Both the position numbers and the translations under genes were made by a program. DNA of 39,749 nucleotides from Lachnospiraceae bacterium. GTDB lineage: Bacteria > Bacillota > Clostridia > Lachnospirales > Lachnospiraceae. The notes under the pieces are model-generated. The model was not told the origin of the DNA. It saw only the letters and a program-made list of their open reading frames with translations, and did not search any database. Below are positions 1 to 8,255 of the stretch, piece by piece. The stretch covers positions 1 through 39,749 of the forward strand of contig JAFTBX010000058.1 of NCBI GenBank assembly GCA_017455005.1, in the 5' to 3' direction. Positions within the stretch are counted from its first letter, which is position 1, and each line of letters starts with the position of its first letter.

Positions 1-56
1 AAGATCTGGGTACTTGAAAAGGGCCGCCGCTTAGTGCGACAGCCCCTTACTATGAA

Positions 57-136
<80 letters not shown>

Positions 137-148
137 ATAACTTTAGTG

Positions 149-177
149 ATTATATCATTTCACTTATTGATTGTAAA
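149..177 (-). promoter_or_regulatory. Promoter of tRNA-Leu
   Basis: On the minus strand TTTACA (172-177) and TATAAT (149-154) are separated by 17 bases, with the tRNA 5' end 12 bases beyond the -10 box. Confidence 0.8.
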
Positions 178-180
178 TGT

Positions 181-218
181 AAAAAACAAGCGCACAGCCT
201 TGAAGGCCATGCGCTTGT
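181..218 (-). terminator. Terminator after tRNA-Gln
   Basis: On the minus strand ACAAGCGCA pairs with TGCGCTTGT around an inner GCCTT/AAGGC stem and is followed by a run of six T. It ends the tRNA-Gln transcript before the tRNA-Leu promoter. Confidence 0.85.
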
Positions 219-246
219 TTCGGGTTGGGCTGTTTACACAGTCGAG

Positions 247-318
247 CAGGGCCAGCGGGATTTGAACCCACGAATGCAGCAGTCAAAGTGCTGTGCCTTA
301 CCGCTTGGCGATGGCCCT
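247..318 (-). tRNA. tRNA-Gln (anticodon UUG)
   Basis: On the minus strand the acceptor stem is AGGGCCA/TGGCCCT with discriminator G. The D-arm is CGCCAAGCGGTAAGGC, typical of bacterial tRNA-Gln. The anticodon stem CAGCA/TGCTG encloses CTTTGAC, giving anticodon UUG. CCA is not encoded. Confidence 0.93.
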
Positions 319-334
319 TTATGGATGCTCTAAT

Positions 335-364
335 ATAATAGTGTATTTTCGCCTTGAATGTCAA
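335..364 (-). promoter_or_regulatory. Promoter of tRNA-Gln
   Basis: On the minus strand TTGACA (359-364) and TATTAT (335-340) are 18 bases apart. The -35 box lies inside a perfect small inverted repeat (CGCCTTGA-N3-TCAAGGCG, about 350-368), so the repeat may be a regulatory or termination element as well. Confidence 0.75.
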
Positions 365-410
365 GGCGAATCGGGACGGCATCAGCATCGAATCAAAGCA
401 GCGCCAACAT

Positions 411-453
411 AATGGAAAAATGAAAACCGGACCGGGAAGAATGCCCGATCCGG
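411..453 (-). terminator. Terminator of the PH-like membrane protein gene
   Basis: On the minus strand CCGGATCGGG pairs with CCCGGTCCGG (one G-T pair) over a 7-base loop, followed by TTTTCATTTTT. It lies about 55 bases after the stop codon of the gene at 507-1034. Confidence 0.85.
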
Positions 454-506
454 CTGTCAGAGGAGTAACTGAAGACTGCACAGTACAATCTTTCTTACGT
501 CAATGA

Positions 507-1034
507 TCAGTGAAGTATTTTCATTGCGCCGTCTGCGTCCGTCGTCGTGTATAAAACGATGCCGATGCAGTTTTTGGCATCGTCCTGAACACCGTGAAAC
601 AGGAGATAATGGCGCTCCTGCGATGCCTTGATATCTGTCGCTGCGCCGATACAGATCGTGTCATTCGAGCGCCTTTCGACCTTTGTATGGGAGTCGTATT
701 CCATAAAGTAATCATCATTGCCGTTTTTAACGATAACCCGCCGGTCAGTGATCGCATAAACGCTGCCTTTGATGGTTCTCTGATCGAGCCACGGGATCAG
801 AGCGAGAATGATTGCCGGGAGTTCCATGATGAAGATCGCAAAGAAACCGTTTGCTTTTGCACCGAACATGGCAAGTGTCACCGCGACCCAGACGACGGCC
901 AGGATATACTCTATATAGGTGATCGCCTTGTTGGCCGGGTCGACGATACCTGTTTCCTGCGGCCTGCCGGTCCAGAGCAGCTTCTCCCCGTTCTTCAGTG
1001 TGTTTTCCCAGAGTTTCTTATCAGTTTCTGACAT
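507..1034 (-). CDS. Small membrane protein with bacterial PH-like domain
   Basis: A 175-residue protein of unknown function. Residues about 15-25 contain the GEKLLWTGRP motif common at the start of bacterial PH-type membrane proteins. Two hydrophobic segments follow (about residues 40-58 and 65-82). The soluble C-terminal part starts with YAITDRRVIV, a signature strand of bPH/DUF-type domains. No catalytic motif is visible. The start codon is supported by GAAGGAGG seven bases upstream. The gene is monocistronic, with its own terminator on one side and the kdpE terminator on the other. A membrane-associated, possibly stress-related role is only a guess. Confidence 0.8.
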   Translation of the reverse strand: MSETDKKLWENTLKNGEKLLWTGRPQETGIVDPANKAITYIEYILAVVWVAVTLAMFGAKANGFFAIFIMELPAIILALIPWLDQRTIKGSVYAITDRRVIVKNGNDDYFMEYDSHTKVERRSNDTICIGAATDIKASQERHYLLFHGVQDDAKNCIGIVLYTTTDADGAMKILH

Positions 1035-1151
1035 TTTACAGCCTCCTTCGGTTATTCAGACAACGCCTGTACTGTCCGAAGTATAGCTGAAATCCGATTA
1101 AAAGAATGTTCAGTCCGGCCCCGTTCCCGCTAAGGAAATTTATCGTTCACA

Positions 1152-1177
1152 TAAAAAAATGCCGCTCTCAGGCGGCA
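1152..1177 (-). terminator. Terminator after the kdpE-like gene
   Basis: On the minus strand TGCCGC-CTGAGA-GCGGCA is followed by seven T. It begins just past the stop codon of the response regulator. Confidence 0.92.
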
Positions 1178-1182
1178 GTTTT

Positions 1183-1893
1183 TCAGTCTTCATCTTCCGG
1201 CATGCGATAGCCGACACCCAGCTCGGTTTTGATATAGACGGGATCCTCGAGGCTTTCATGAAGCTTCTTGCGGATGTTGGTCATGTTGACGCGGAGGATC
1301 GTGTTGTCCTGAGGAATGAAATCGCCCCAGATCTGCTGCATCAGCCAGGAGTAAGTCAGGACCTTGCCCTTGTGGCGGAACAGCAGTTCCAGGATGCGGT
1401 ACTCGCGGTTCGTAAGGTGGATCTCTTCGCCGCGAAGCTTTACGGTATGGCGCGCGAGGTCCATGACGAGATCTTTATGAACAAAGACAGAGCTGCTGCT
1501 GTTTTCCGGCTGTCCCTTGATCTTATCACTGTGCCGGAGCGCGGTCCGGATCCGGGCCATCAGTTCAAAGATGCCGAAGGGCTTGGTCACATAGTCATCT
1601 GCACCCATATCCAGGGCACGGACCTTTTCGTTTTCCCGCTCTCTGGCAGAGACAACGATGACCGGGATATCCTCCCGGATGCTCTTCATTTCCTTCAGCA
1701 GGTTCAGACCGTCGTCGTCCGGAAGCCCCAGGTCCAGAAGGACGAGGTCGGGGAGTTCCGAAAGAAAAAGCATCCTGCAAACGGAAGCATTTTCCGCAAG
1801 CACACTTCGGTAGCCCGCGTCTGTGACCGCGCGGGACATGAATTTTCTGATCAGGTCATCATCTTCAACGATCAGTATCGTATGTTTACTCAT
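1183..1893 (-). CDS. kdpE: KdpE-like OmpR-family response regulator
   Basis: A 236-residue DNA-binding response regulator. The receiver domain (about 1-120) has the acidic pair at residues 10-12, the phosphoacceptor Asp54 in LLDLGLPDDDG and Lys104 in YVTKPF. The C-terminal winged helix (about 135-230) carries LTNREYRILELL and GVGYRMP, typical of OmpR/PhoB and closest to KdpE. It is transcribed with the sensor kinase located 45 bases upstream, and a strong terminator follows its stop. KdpE classically activates the potassium-uptake operon kdpFABC under K+ limitation. No kdpFABC lies in this window, so the target could be different. Confidence 0.88.
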   Translation of the reverse strand: MSKHTILIVEDDDLIRKFMSRAVTDAGYRSVLAENASVCRMLFLSELPDLVLLDLGLPDDDGLNLLKEMKSIREDIPVIVVSARERENEKVRALDMGADDYVTKPFGIFELMARIRTALRHSDKIKGQPENSSSSVFVHKDLVMDLARHTVKLRGEEIHLTNREYRILELLFRHKGKVLTYSWLMQQIWGDFIPQDNTILRVNMTNIRKKLHESLEDPVYIKTELGVGYRMPEDED

Positions 1894-1938
1894 AGATCTG
1901 CTCCTTAGTCTGTACAGCCGGGCTCGTGTCCGGCGTAT

Positions 1939-3069
1939 TTATGAATCGATGTCTGCAATTTGTAAAACGAAGGAAAATGTTGTTCCTCCTCCGGCTGTTT
2001 CCGAAACCTGAAGCCTGCTGTTATGCGCGCGCAGGATGCTCTGGCAGGCGGAAAGTCCGATGCCTCGGCGATGGTCTCCGTCGGTGATCGTATCCATCAG
2101 GACACCTGTACCGCTGTTGATCTCTTCCATCAGTGCCCCGGGAAGGCCCTTGCCGTGGTCGGAAATACTGAACTGCAGACCTTTTTCGCAGGTTCGTGTC
2201 ATGATCCTGTACGGCTGTTCGCTTTGGGAGTGACGGATGGCGTTTTCCAGGAGGTTCTGAAGCACCTGACGGATCAGGATCGGGTCCGCGAGGACGGGAA
2301 CAACGTCGTCTGTCAGATCCAGCTCGATCTCCGCATCGGGGAACAGGCGCCGTATCTTGATCACGCAGCTTTCGATGATCTCATCCGGAATCTCCGCCTT
2401 CAGCTTCAGCTCTCCGCCCTCGCCGCCGAGCTTTGCGACGGAGATGATGTTTTCCACCAGGGTGGACATCCATTCCGACTGTTCCCGTATCCCTTTGATC
2501 AGTTCGAGATTGCCTTCGAAATGCTCCTTCGGGTCCTGCGCGAGGATGACGGAAACTGCGCCGGAGATCGCCGTCAGCGGCGTCCGTAGATCATGAGAAA
2601 CGGACATGAGGATGTTGCTGCGGATATCGGCCTTGGCCCGGCTGAGTTCCATGGCTGACTTCTCTTTTTCAAGAATGGCATTCTGCTCATAAAGTTCCGC
2701 GGTCCTGCGTTCCCTTTCTTCCGCCATGCGGGCGTGCTGTTTGGTACGCGCGGTCAGCGTGCAGACAACGAGCGCGCAGGTAAGCGTGGAAATGATGGCG
2801 ATCGGGTATCCCGCCAGGGAAATGTTGAACTTGCCGTAGGGGTACATGAAAAACCAGTTGATTAATACCGTGCTGACCAGGGATGCCGTAATGCCGTAAA
2901 AGTATCCGTCTGTAAGGGATGAGATGATGACGACGGCAAGCACAAAAACCAGCGCGGAGTTGTTCTCCACACCGGTGTTGGGAAGCAGCAGGCTGCTGAT
3001 CAGCCACGCCAGATACAGTATGAGGACGGTCAATATGAGGTCCTGCAGGATTTTTCGGTTTTTAAGCAC
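1939..3069 (-). CDS. Short KdpD-like sensor histidine kinase
   Basis: A membrane histidine kinase of about 376 residues when started at the GTG at 3069, which has AAAGGA upstream. An alternative TTG start at 3132 would add 21 residues. Residues about 10-105 form the four-helix DUF4118 module of KdpD. A coiled-coil linker (about 112-150) leads to the HisKA domain with phospho-His159 in SVSHDLRTPL. The HATPase domain then shows NLLENAIRHS, DHGKGLP and RRGIGLSACQSIL. Full KdpD is about 900 residues and begins with a KdpD/Usp cytoplasmic sensor, which is absent here. It is co-transcribed with the response regulator. Confidence 0.85.
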   Translation of the reverse strand: MLKNRKILQDLILTVLILYLAWLISSLLLPNTGVENNSALVFVLAVVIISSLTDGYFYGITASLVSTVLINWFFMYPYGKFNISLAGYPIAIISTLTCALVVCTLTARTKQHARMAEERERRTAELYEQNAILEKEKSAMELSRAKADIRSNILMSVSHDLRTPLTAISGAVSVILAQDPKEHFEGNLELIKGIREQSEWMSTLVENIISVAKLGGEGGELKLKAEIPDEIIESCVIKIRRLFPDAEIELDLTDDVVPVLADPILIRQVLQNLLENAIRHSQSEQPYRIMTRTCEKGLQFSISDHGKGLPGALMEEINSGTGVLMDTITDGDHRRGIGLSACQSILRAHNSRLQVSETAGGGTTFSFVLQIADIDS

Positions 3070-3210
3070 GGCCCGGTTTTCCTTTCTTTCCGGTCTGCCC
3101 TGTGTCAGACTTCCGGATCCTCCTGGCGGCAAATGCAGCCGGCCGCCTGAGTTTCCCGATGACGCAGGGACTATATGAATTGTACATGAATCAGGTGAAC
3201 GATACTGTTA

Positions 3211-3239
3211 ATTTTACGCTAAAAGAGAAATATAGCCAA
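3211..3239 (-). promoter_or_regulatory. Putative promoter of the kdpD/kdpE pair
   Basis: On the minus strand TTGGCT (3234-3239) and TAAAAT (3211-3216) are 17 bases apart, about 140 bases upstream of the chosen GTG start. Confidence 0.55.
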
Positions 3240-3271
3240 GAATAAAAAACAGTTCAGGTATGAAAAACATA

Positions 3272-3300
3272 TTTACTCAAGTCTGCGTTAATGTTATAAT
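3272..3300 (+). promoter_or_regulatory. Putative promoter of the HxlR-GMC operon
   Basis: TTTACT (3272-3277) and a perfect TATAAT (3295-3300) are spaced by 17 bases, about 60 bases before the HxlR start. It diverges from the kdp promoter. Confidence 0.65.
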
Positions 3301-3362
3301 CCGTGATACATACATCGAAACGATCATTTGACAATGGTTATAGAAAAGAAAGGAACCGGCTC

Positions 3363-3680
3363 ATGCCAAAGACAATGAACTGCGGAATATGTCCCTGTGA
3401 TGAGACCTGCCCGGTCGGGGAGGCTGTCGCTCTGATCGGCGGGAAGTGGAAACTGCGCCTGATATGCACCATGTGTCTGGATGGGACGCAGCGCTATAAC
3501 GATCTGCGCAGAAAGACGAAGGGGATCACCAACGCCATGCTTTCACAGACTCTGAAGGAGATGGAGTCTGACGGGCTGGTGGTCAGAAAACAATATGAGG
3601 AGATGCCGGTACGGGTGGAGTACAGCCTGACGGAGAGAAGCAGGGCGCTGTGGCCGATCCTGCACAGGCTGGGACACTGA
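3363..3680 (+). CDS. HxlR-family winged-helix regulator
   Basis: A 105-residue HxlR/MarR-like DNA-binding protein. The N-terminal CPCDETCPVGEAVALIGGKW matches the family hallmark of a conserved Cys before a 'xxIGGKWxxxIL' helix, and NAMLSQTLKEMESDGLV is the recognition helix region. The ATG at 3363 is preferred over an upstream in-frame ATG at 3303 because AAAGGA lies 10 bases before it and the upstream one sits on top of the promoter. Three cysteines near the N-terminus could make it redox- or electrophile-responsive, as is known for some HxlR proteins. It is the first gene of the rightward operon and probably controls it. Confidence 0.88.
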   Translation: MPKTMNCGICPCDETCPVGEAVALIGGKWKLRLICTMCLDGTQRYNDLRRKTKGITNAMLSQTLKEMESDGLVVRKQYEEMPVRVEYSLTERSRALWPILHRLGH

Positions 3681-3730
3681 GCCAAAGGCGAGGAAGCGGA
3701 CGAGGCCTGATAACCGGAGGATAAATATAC

Positions 3731-4926
3731 ATGGATCGCATATTAATGGTGATCATCCGGATTCTGATCTGGCTGGCACGGTACGCAAAGCCGCTGTCCG
3801 GCCTGGGAATCGGCACCTTTGATGCCTGGCGGCCGAGTGAGAAGCTGAAACTTCTGATCGTCGGATATAACGGCGCCAGAAATACAGGCGCTGACGCCCG
3901 GACCGTGGCTGCCGTGAAGCAGATCCGGGATCTGTTCGGGCCGGACAAGGTCAGGATCACGGTACTTACTTTAAATAAAGAAAACCTGCAGGGATATTTT
4001 GATGAAGATGTTGAGCTCCTTGAGTTCAGCTCCGTATTCCCATTCGATCTTTACCGGGCATGCTGCGCGCACCACGCGGCTGTCCTGTGCGAGGGCTCGA
4101 CATTAAAGAGCACGTTCGCCAACGCGCTGAGCCTGTTCTTCTGCGAGGCCTCCGGCGTGATGGCACGCCAGGGAAAGCCCTGCATTGCCTTCGGATCGGA
4201 AGTGGGCTACATGGAGCCGGCTCTGGAGCGCTTTGCGGCAAAAACCTGCCGTGAGACGTATTTCATCTGCCGGACGAAAGAGTCGCTGGATGCCTTAAGG
4301 AAGATCGGACTGAAGGGTCACCTGGGGACGGATACAGTCTGGCTTTATGAGGGCGCTATGATAAATGGTACTATTACAGCGACTCGGACGAGAGGCGTGC
4401 CGCGTATCAGATTTATATAGAAGAAATAGGAAAAGCAGTGAACAGGCTTTGCTGCGAAGAGGGATTTTTCCCGGTGCTTTTGGGTATGGAGAAGATGAAT
4501 GCCGGTCCCTGCGGCAGGCTTCAGCAGAAGCTGGAGACGCCATGCGCTGTCTTTTTGTCCGGGGAGTGTTCCGCGGACATCATGACCGGCGTCTTAAGGC
4601 AGCTATCCGCGCTGATCACATCCCGTTACCACGCGGCCGTACTCAGCATGGACGGCGGATGTCCGATCGCGGCAGTTTCCATGGACGAGCGGCTGGACAG
4701 CCTGATGCGTGAAAATGCCCTGGAAGAAAACTATCTATTCAGCGTATCCGAAGCGGATCTCGGGAACCGGGTCGCCGCGGCGGTTACGGAGGGTATGGAA
4801 CACCGCGATGAGATCCGCGGCTATCTTAAGGAACGGGTCGCAAAGTATCAGGAAATGCAGCGGGAAATGGGCGCCTTCCTGAAGAATTATCTCCTTAACG
4901 GACCGGGGCACGGTTCCGAAAAATGA
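3731..4926 (+). pseudogene. Polysaccharide pyruvyl transferase-like protein, frameshifted
   Basis: Two reading frames together encode one protein of about 398 residues in the polysaccharide pyruvyl transferase (CsaB/WcaK-like) fold. Frame A (3731-4420) has LLIVGYNGARNTGADA (nucleotide-sugar-type loop) and ends in GTDTVWLYEG followed by nonsense. Frame B resumes at about 4351 with GRYDKWYYYSDSDERR and continues to 4926 through LITSRYHAAVLSMDGGCPI, the conserved C-terminal signature. Adding one base in the GGG run at 4351-4353 restores a continuous frame. GGAGG precedes the start. It is either a true one-base deletion or a sequencing error. It sits between the HxlR gene and the reductase fusion, so it likely modifies or transfers a group in the same pathway. 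Confidence 0.82.
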
Positions 4927-4942
4927 TAAAAGGTGAAGAACA

Positions 4943-7702
4943 TTGAGTGAAGTGATACTTGTAACGGGAGGAACGGGCTTTCTTGGAACGGAGATCTGTG
5001 AACGTCTGATCCGCGATCCCGGCAATAAAATATATGTACTGGTGCGGGCCGGTTCGGAAGAAAATGCCGCGTCCAGGCTGAAGGCCTGCTGGCAGCATTC
5101 CGCGGAACTTGTACGAAGCATCGGCATGCAGGTATGTCCTGTGACGGGAGATTTCACAAAGCCCGGGCTGGACCTTCAGGCAGACACAGCGAGGACGCTT
5201 CAGGAGACCGTAACCTGCGTATACCACAGCGGCGCCGAGATCGCGTTCCAGAAGGATGAAGAGGCATTTGTCTCCGCAAACGTAGCCGGCACAGCCAATA
5301 TGCTTGCTTTCGCGTCCGGCATACGTAAGCTCCGCCGTTTTATCCATATCTCGACGGCCTATGTGGCAGGTCAGACCCACGGGCGTATCCCTGAGGAAGC
5401 GACATCAGCGGACAGCTTCAACACTCTTTATGAAAAGAGTAAGGCAGAAGCGGAGCGTCTGGTGCGTGCGTCCGGACTTCCCTATGTGATCTGCCGCCCG
5501 GGCATGATCGTGGGTGATTCCCGCACCGGCAGAGTGAAGTCCTTTAACACGATTTACTATGTTCTGAAGCAGCTGCTCCTGGGGAAGCTTCCTCTGATTC
5601 CGACAGGCTCTGAGGCCAGGCTGAACCTGGTCCCCGTGGACTATGTGGCGGATGCGGTCTGCCGGATCGGCGCAGCGGAGGGCACTGACGGAAAGATCTT
5701 TCATCTCACCTGCCCGAAGGCGATGCAGCCGGCGGCAGAAGAATTGACTGAACATGTCAGAAAGTGGGCCAAGGCTGAGCTGCAGCTGGATATTCCGAAA
5801 CCGCTTTTTATTCCGTTAAACATTCTTCAGAAAGCGGGACTGAGCCACAACAGGAAGACAAAAGGAAGAAAGAAGGATACACTTTCAAATCTGCTGACTC
5901 TGCTGCCTTACTTTTATGACGACCGGGAGTTTGACCGGACGAATACGGATGCCGTTGCGGGGCCTTATGACCTCGACTGGCATGACTACATCGATAAACT
6001 GCTGGAGTTTGCCTGCCGGAAAAACTTCATGCGGCAGACAGGCGATACGGTATTCCGTCAGGCGATGGTCCGCCGCCAAAGCCGGCGGTATCCGGTCACC
6101 TATTATGACGTGGGTGCCGATAAGATCACAGCGGTGACGGGTGAGGAAGCAAACCGCCGTATCCTGAAGATCCGGGACGCGCTCTGGGCGCACGGGATCC
6201 GTAAGGGGGACCGCGTGGCACTCACCGGGATCAACTCCGTGGATTACATGACCCTGGAACAGGCGATCGGGCTCATCGGCGCGGTCAGCGTTCCACTCTA
6301 CTATACGACACCTGCCGCGGAGATAGATCTGCTGCTTGACCGCAGCGGCGCGAAGTGGTTCTTTGTGGGTGACAAAAGGATCATGGAAAAGGCGGCAGGC
6401 CTGACTGCAGATGTGAAGATCGTGGCGTTTTCTGTGGCCGATGTTTCTGCAAACGAAAGAGTTATGCCATGGGAGACATTTCTTGCAAAAGCTGTACAGC
6501 CGGCACCGGAACAATATCCGGACCCGGATGATCTCGCGACGATCCGTTATACCTCCGGTACCACAGGTGAACCGAAAGGCGTCATGTTCAGTTTCGCGCA
6601 GCTTGCGTGGATGGGCGAGGTCATGACTGCGCTGCTTCCCTGGACAGACCGGAACCGTTCCATGCGCTATCTCTCGTTCCTTCCCTTAAGTCATGTGGTG
6701 GAAGGGATTCTCGCTTCCTACGCGCCTTATTACATGCTCGCAAAGGTCGATTATTATTATCTCAATGATTTCGGAAGCCTTCAGGATGCATTGCCGAAGG
6801 TGCGGCCCACTGTCTTTTTCTCTGTGCCGAGATTCTATGAAAAGGTCTGGGACCAGCTGATGAAAACGGGCCCCGGACAGAAGTGGACCGGGATGGAAGA
6901 CAATGCGGCAAGCAAGCTTCTGGGAAGAGTCCTGCGCCATGCGACGCTGAAAAAGGCAGGACTTGATGCTTGCAAGCAGCTGATCGTCGGTTCCGCACCG
7001 GTCAGTGAAACACTGCTCCGAAACTACAGACGCATCGGGATCGAGATCCATAACGCCTACGGCGAAACGGAAGCACCGCTCATCACCATCAACCCGAAGG
7101 GCGGAAACAGGATCCCGACCGTCGGAAAGCCTCTGCCGGAGACGACCGTGACTGCAGGACCGGATGGCGAGCTCTTTGTAAAAGGACCGCAGGTAACACT
7201 CGGATATTACGGTCTCAAGTCGGATACGGTATGTGACGGCGTGCTTAGGACCGGCGACCTCGGGAGCGTGGACGCGGACGGTTATGTCACGCTTCACGGA
7301 AGGAAAAAGGATATGATCGTCACTGCCTATGGCAAGAACATAAGCATTCCCAAGATCGAAGGAAGGCTGAAGGATATCCCCGGCGTATCGGAAGCGGTCC
7401 TCATCGGTGAGAACCGGCCGTACTGCACGGCGCTTTTATGGCTGGAGAGCGGAACATCCGCTGAAAGCGGAGATGAGGATACCGGGGCAAAGGATAAGAT
7501 GCAGGTACAGTCACGGCAATGGCTTGAAGAAGCCATCCGTAAGATGAATGAGGAACTGTCCCATCCGGAGCAGATCCGGCGTTTTACCATCATCGAGGAT
7601 CCCCTGCGCATTGAGGCCGGTGAACTGACACCCAACCTCAAGGTAAAACGGGCCAATGTAGAAGAACACCTGAAAGAACAAATTGAGGCAATGTACCGGT
7701 GA
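4943..7702 (+). CDS. Acyl reductase / acyl-adenylate synthetase fusion
   Basis: A 919-residue two-domain enzyme. Residues about 1-350 are an extended short-chain reductase of the thioester-reductase/fatty acyl-CoA reductase type: GGTGFLG at 9-15, Ser137, and Tyr163-x3-Lys167 in YEKSKAEAE. Residues about 365-919 are an adenylate-forming synthetase: YTSGTTGEPKG (536-546), HNAYGETE (703-710), RTGDLG (769-774), GRKKDMI (786-792) and the C-terminal lysines 900/902. The predicted role is to activate a carboxylic acid and reduce the acyl group to an aldehyde or alcohol with NAD(P)H. Carboxylic acid reductases are ordered A-carrier-R. Here the order is R-A and no carrier domain is visible. Translation starts at TTG (4943), supported by AAAGGTGA seven bases upstream. 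Confidence 0.87.
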   Translation: MSEVILVTGGTGFLGTEICERLIRDPGNKIYVLVRAGSEENAASRLKACWQHSAELVRSIGMQVCPVTGDFTKPGLDLQADTARTLQETVTCVYHSGAEIAFQKDEEAFVSANVAGTANMLAFASGIRKLRRFIHISTAYVAGQTHGRIPEEATSADSFNTLYEKSKAEAERLVRASGLPYVICRPGMIVGDSRTGRVKSFNTIYYVLKQLLLGKLPLIPTGSEARLNLVPVDYVADAVCRIGAAEGTDGKIFHLTCPKAMQPAAEELTEHVRKWAKAELQLDIPKPLFIPLNILQKAGLSHNRKTKGRKKDTLSNLLTLLPYFYDDREFDRTNTDAVAGPYDLDWHDYIDKLLEFACRKNFMRQTGDTVFRQAMVRRQSRRYPVTYYDVGADKITAVTGEEANRRILKIRDALWAHGIRKGDRVALTGINSVDYMTLEQAIGLIGAVSVPLYYTTPAAEIDLLLDRSGAKWFFVGDKRIMEKAAGLTADVKIVAFSVADVSANERVMPWETFLAKAVQPAPEQYPDPDDLATIRYTSGTTGEPKGVMFSFAQLAWMGEVMTALLPWTDRNRSMRYLSFLPLSHVVEGILASYAPYYMLAKVDYYYLNDFGSLQDALPKVRPTVFFSVPRFYEKVWDQLMKTGPGQKWTGMEDNAASKLLGRVLRHATLKKAGLDACKQLIVGSAPVSETLLRNYRRIGIEIHNAYGETEAPLITINPKGGNRIPTVGKPLPETTVTAGPDGELFVKGPQVTLGYYGLKSDTVCDGVLRTGDLGSVDADGYVTLHGRKKDMIVTAYGKNISIPKIEGRLKDIPGVSEAVLIGENRPYCTALLWLESGTSAESGDEDTGAKDKMQVQSRQWLEEAIRKMNEELSHPEQIRRFTIIEDPLRIEAGELTPNLKVKRANVEEHLKEQIEAMYR

Positions 7703-7706
7703 TACT

Positions 7707-8255
7707 ATGAAGCTGAAAACAACGATCATGAAAAAGATCCTGAATACAGCGGCGGAAAAAACGCCCGGCCTGTTCAGACGCATCGAGCTGCAGGTACTTT
7801 GCAATCTCGCGGCGGATACCTTCGGCCAAAAGAGAACACGTGTCTGGACGCTGACCTCGAAACGGGGCCTGCAGGCGTATGCGGCATTTACAGTGCGCTG
7901 CATGGAAGAAACGCCTGTGGACAGGGCGACGTTATACAGATCGGCATACAGGCTTGGCAGGAAGATCAGGCGCGTGACAGGTTTCAGGGACGCTGATGAT
8001 ATCCGGAAACTGATCTTTCTGCTGTATCAAAACATCGGTATAGAGATGGACGGCAGGATTCCCGGTGTGATCAGAATACAGAAATGCTACTTCAGCCGCT
8101 GCTATTCACCTGCCCGGTGCAGGATGATGTCGGCTGTGGACGCGGGGATCATTGCCGGGATCTGCGGTGGAGGAAAGCTTCATTTTACCAACAGGATCAC
8201 GGAAGGATGTCCGCAGTGCAGGGCGTTTTTTGTAAAGGAGAAGACCGATGCATGA
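7707..8255 (+). CDS. Cysteine-rich ATC-hydrolase-like protein
   Basis: A 182-residue protein. The N-terminal 120 residues are helical and basic. The C-terminal part carries a Cys-rich pattern (Cys127, 132, 138, 153, 168, 171) around SAVDAGIIAGI and ITEGCPQCRAFF. This resembles the C-terminal core of the L-2-amino-thiazoline-4-carboxylate hydrolase family (PF14196), in which many members have unknown substrates. No signal peptide or membrane segment is visible. Its ATG lies 4 bases after the fusion enzyme stop with no good ribosome binding site, suggesting translational coupling. Its end overlaps the next gene by 8 bases. The function is unknown and the assignment is by motif only. Confidence 0.6.
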   Translation: MKLKTTIMKKILNTAAEKTPGLFRRIELQVLCNLAADTFGQKRTRVWTLTSKRGLQAYAAFTVRCMEETPVDRATLYRSAYRLGRKIRRVTGFRDADDIRKLIFLLYQNIGIEMDGRIPGVIRIQKCYFSRCYSPARCRMMSAVDAGIIAGICGGGKLHFTNRITEGCPQCRAFFVKEKTDA

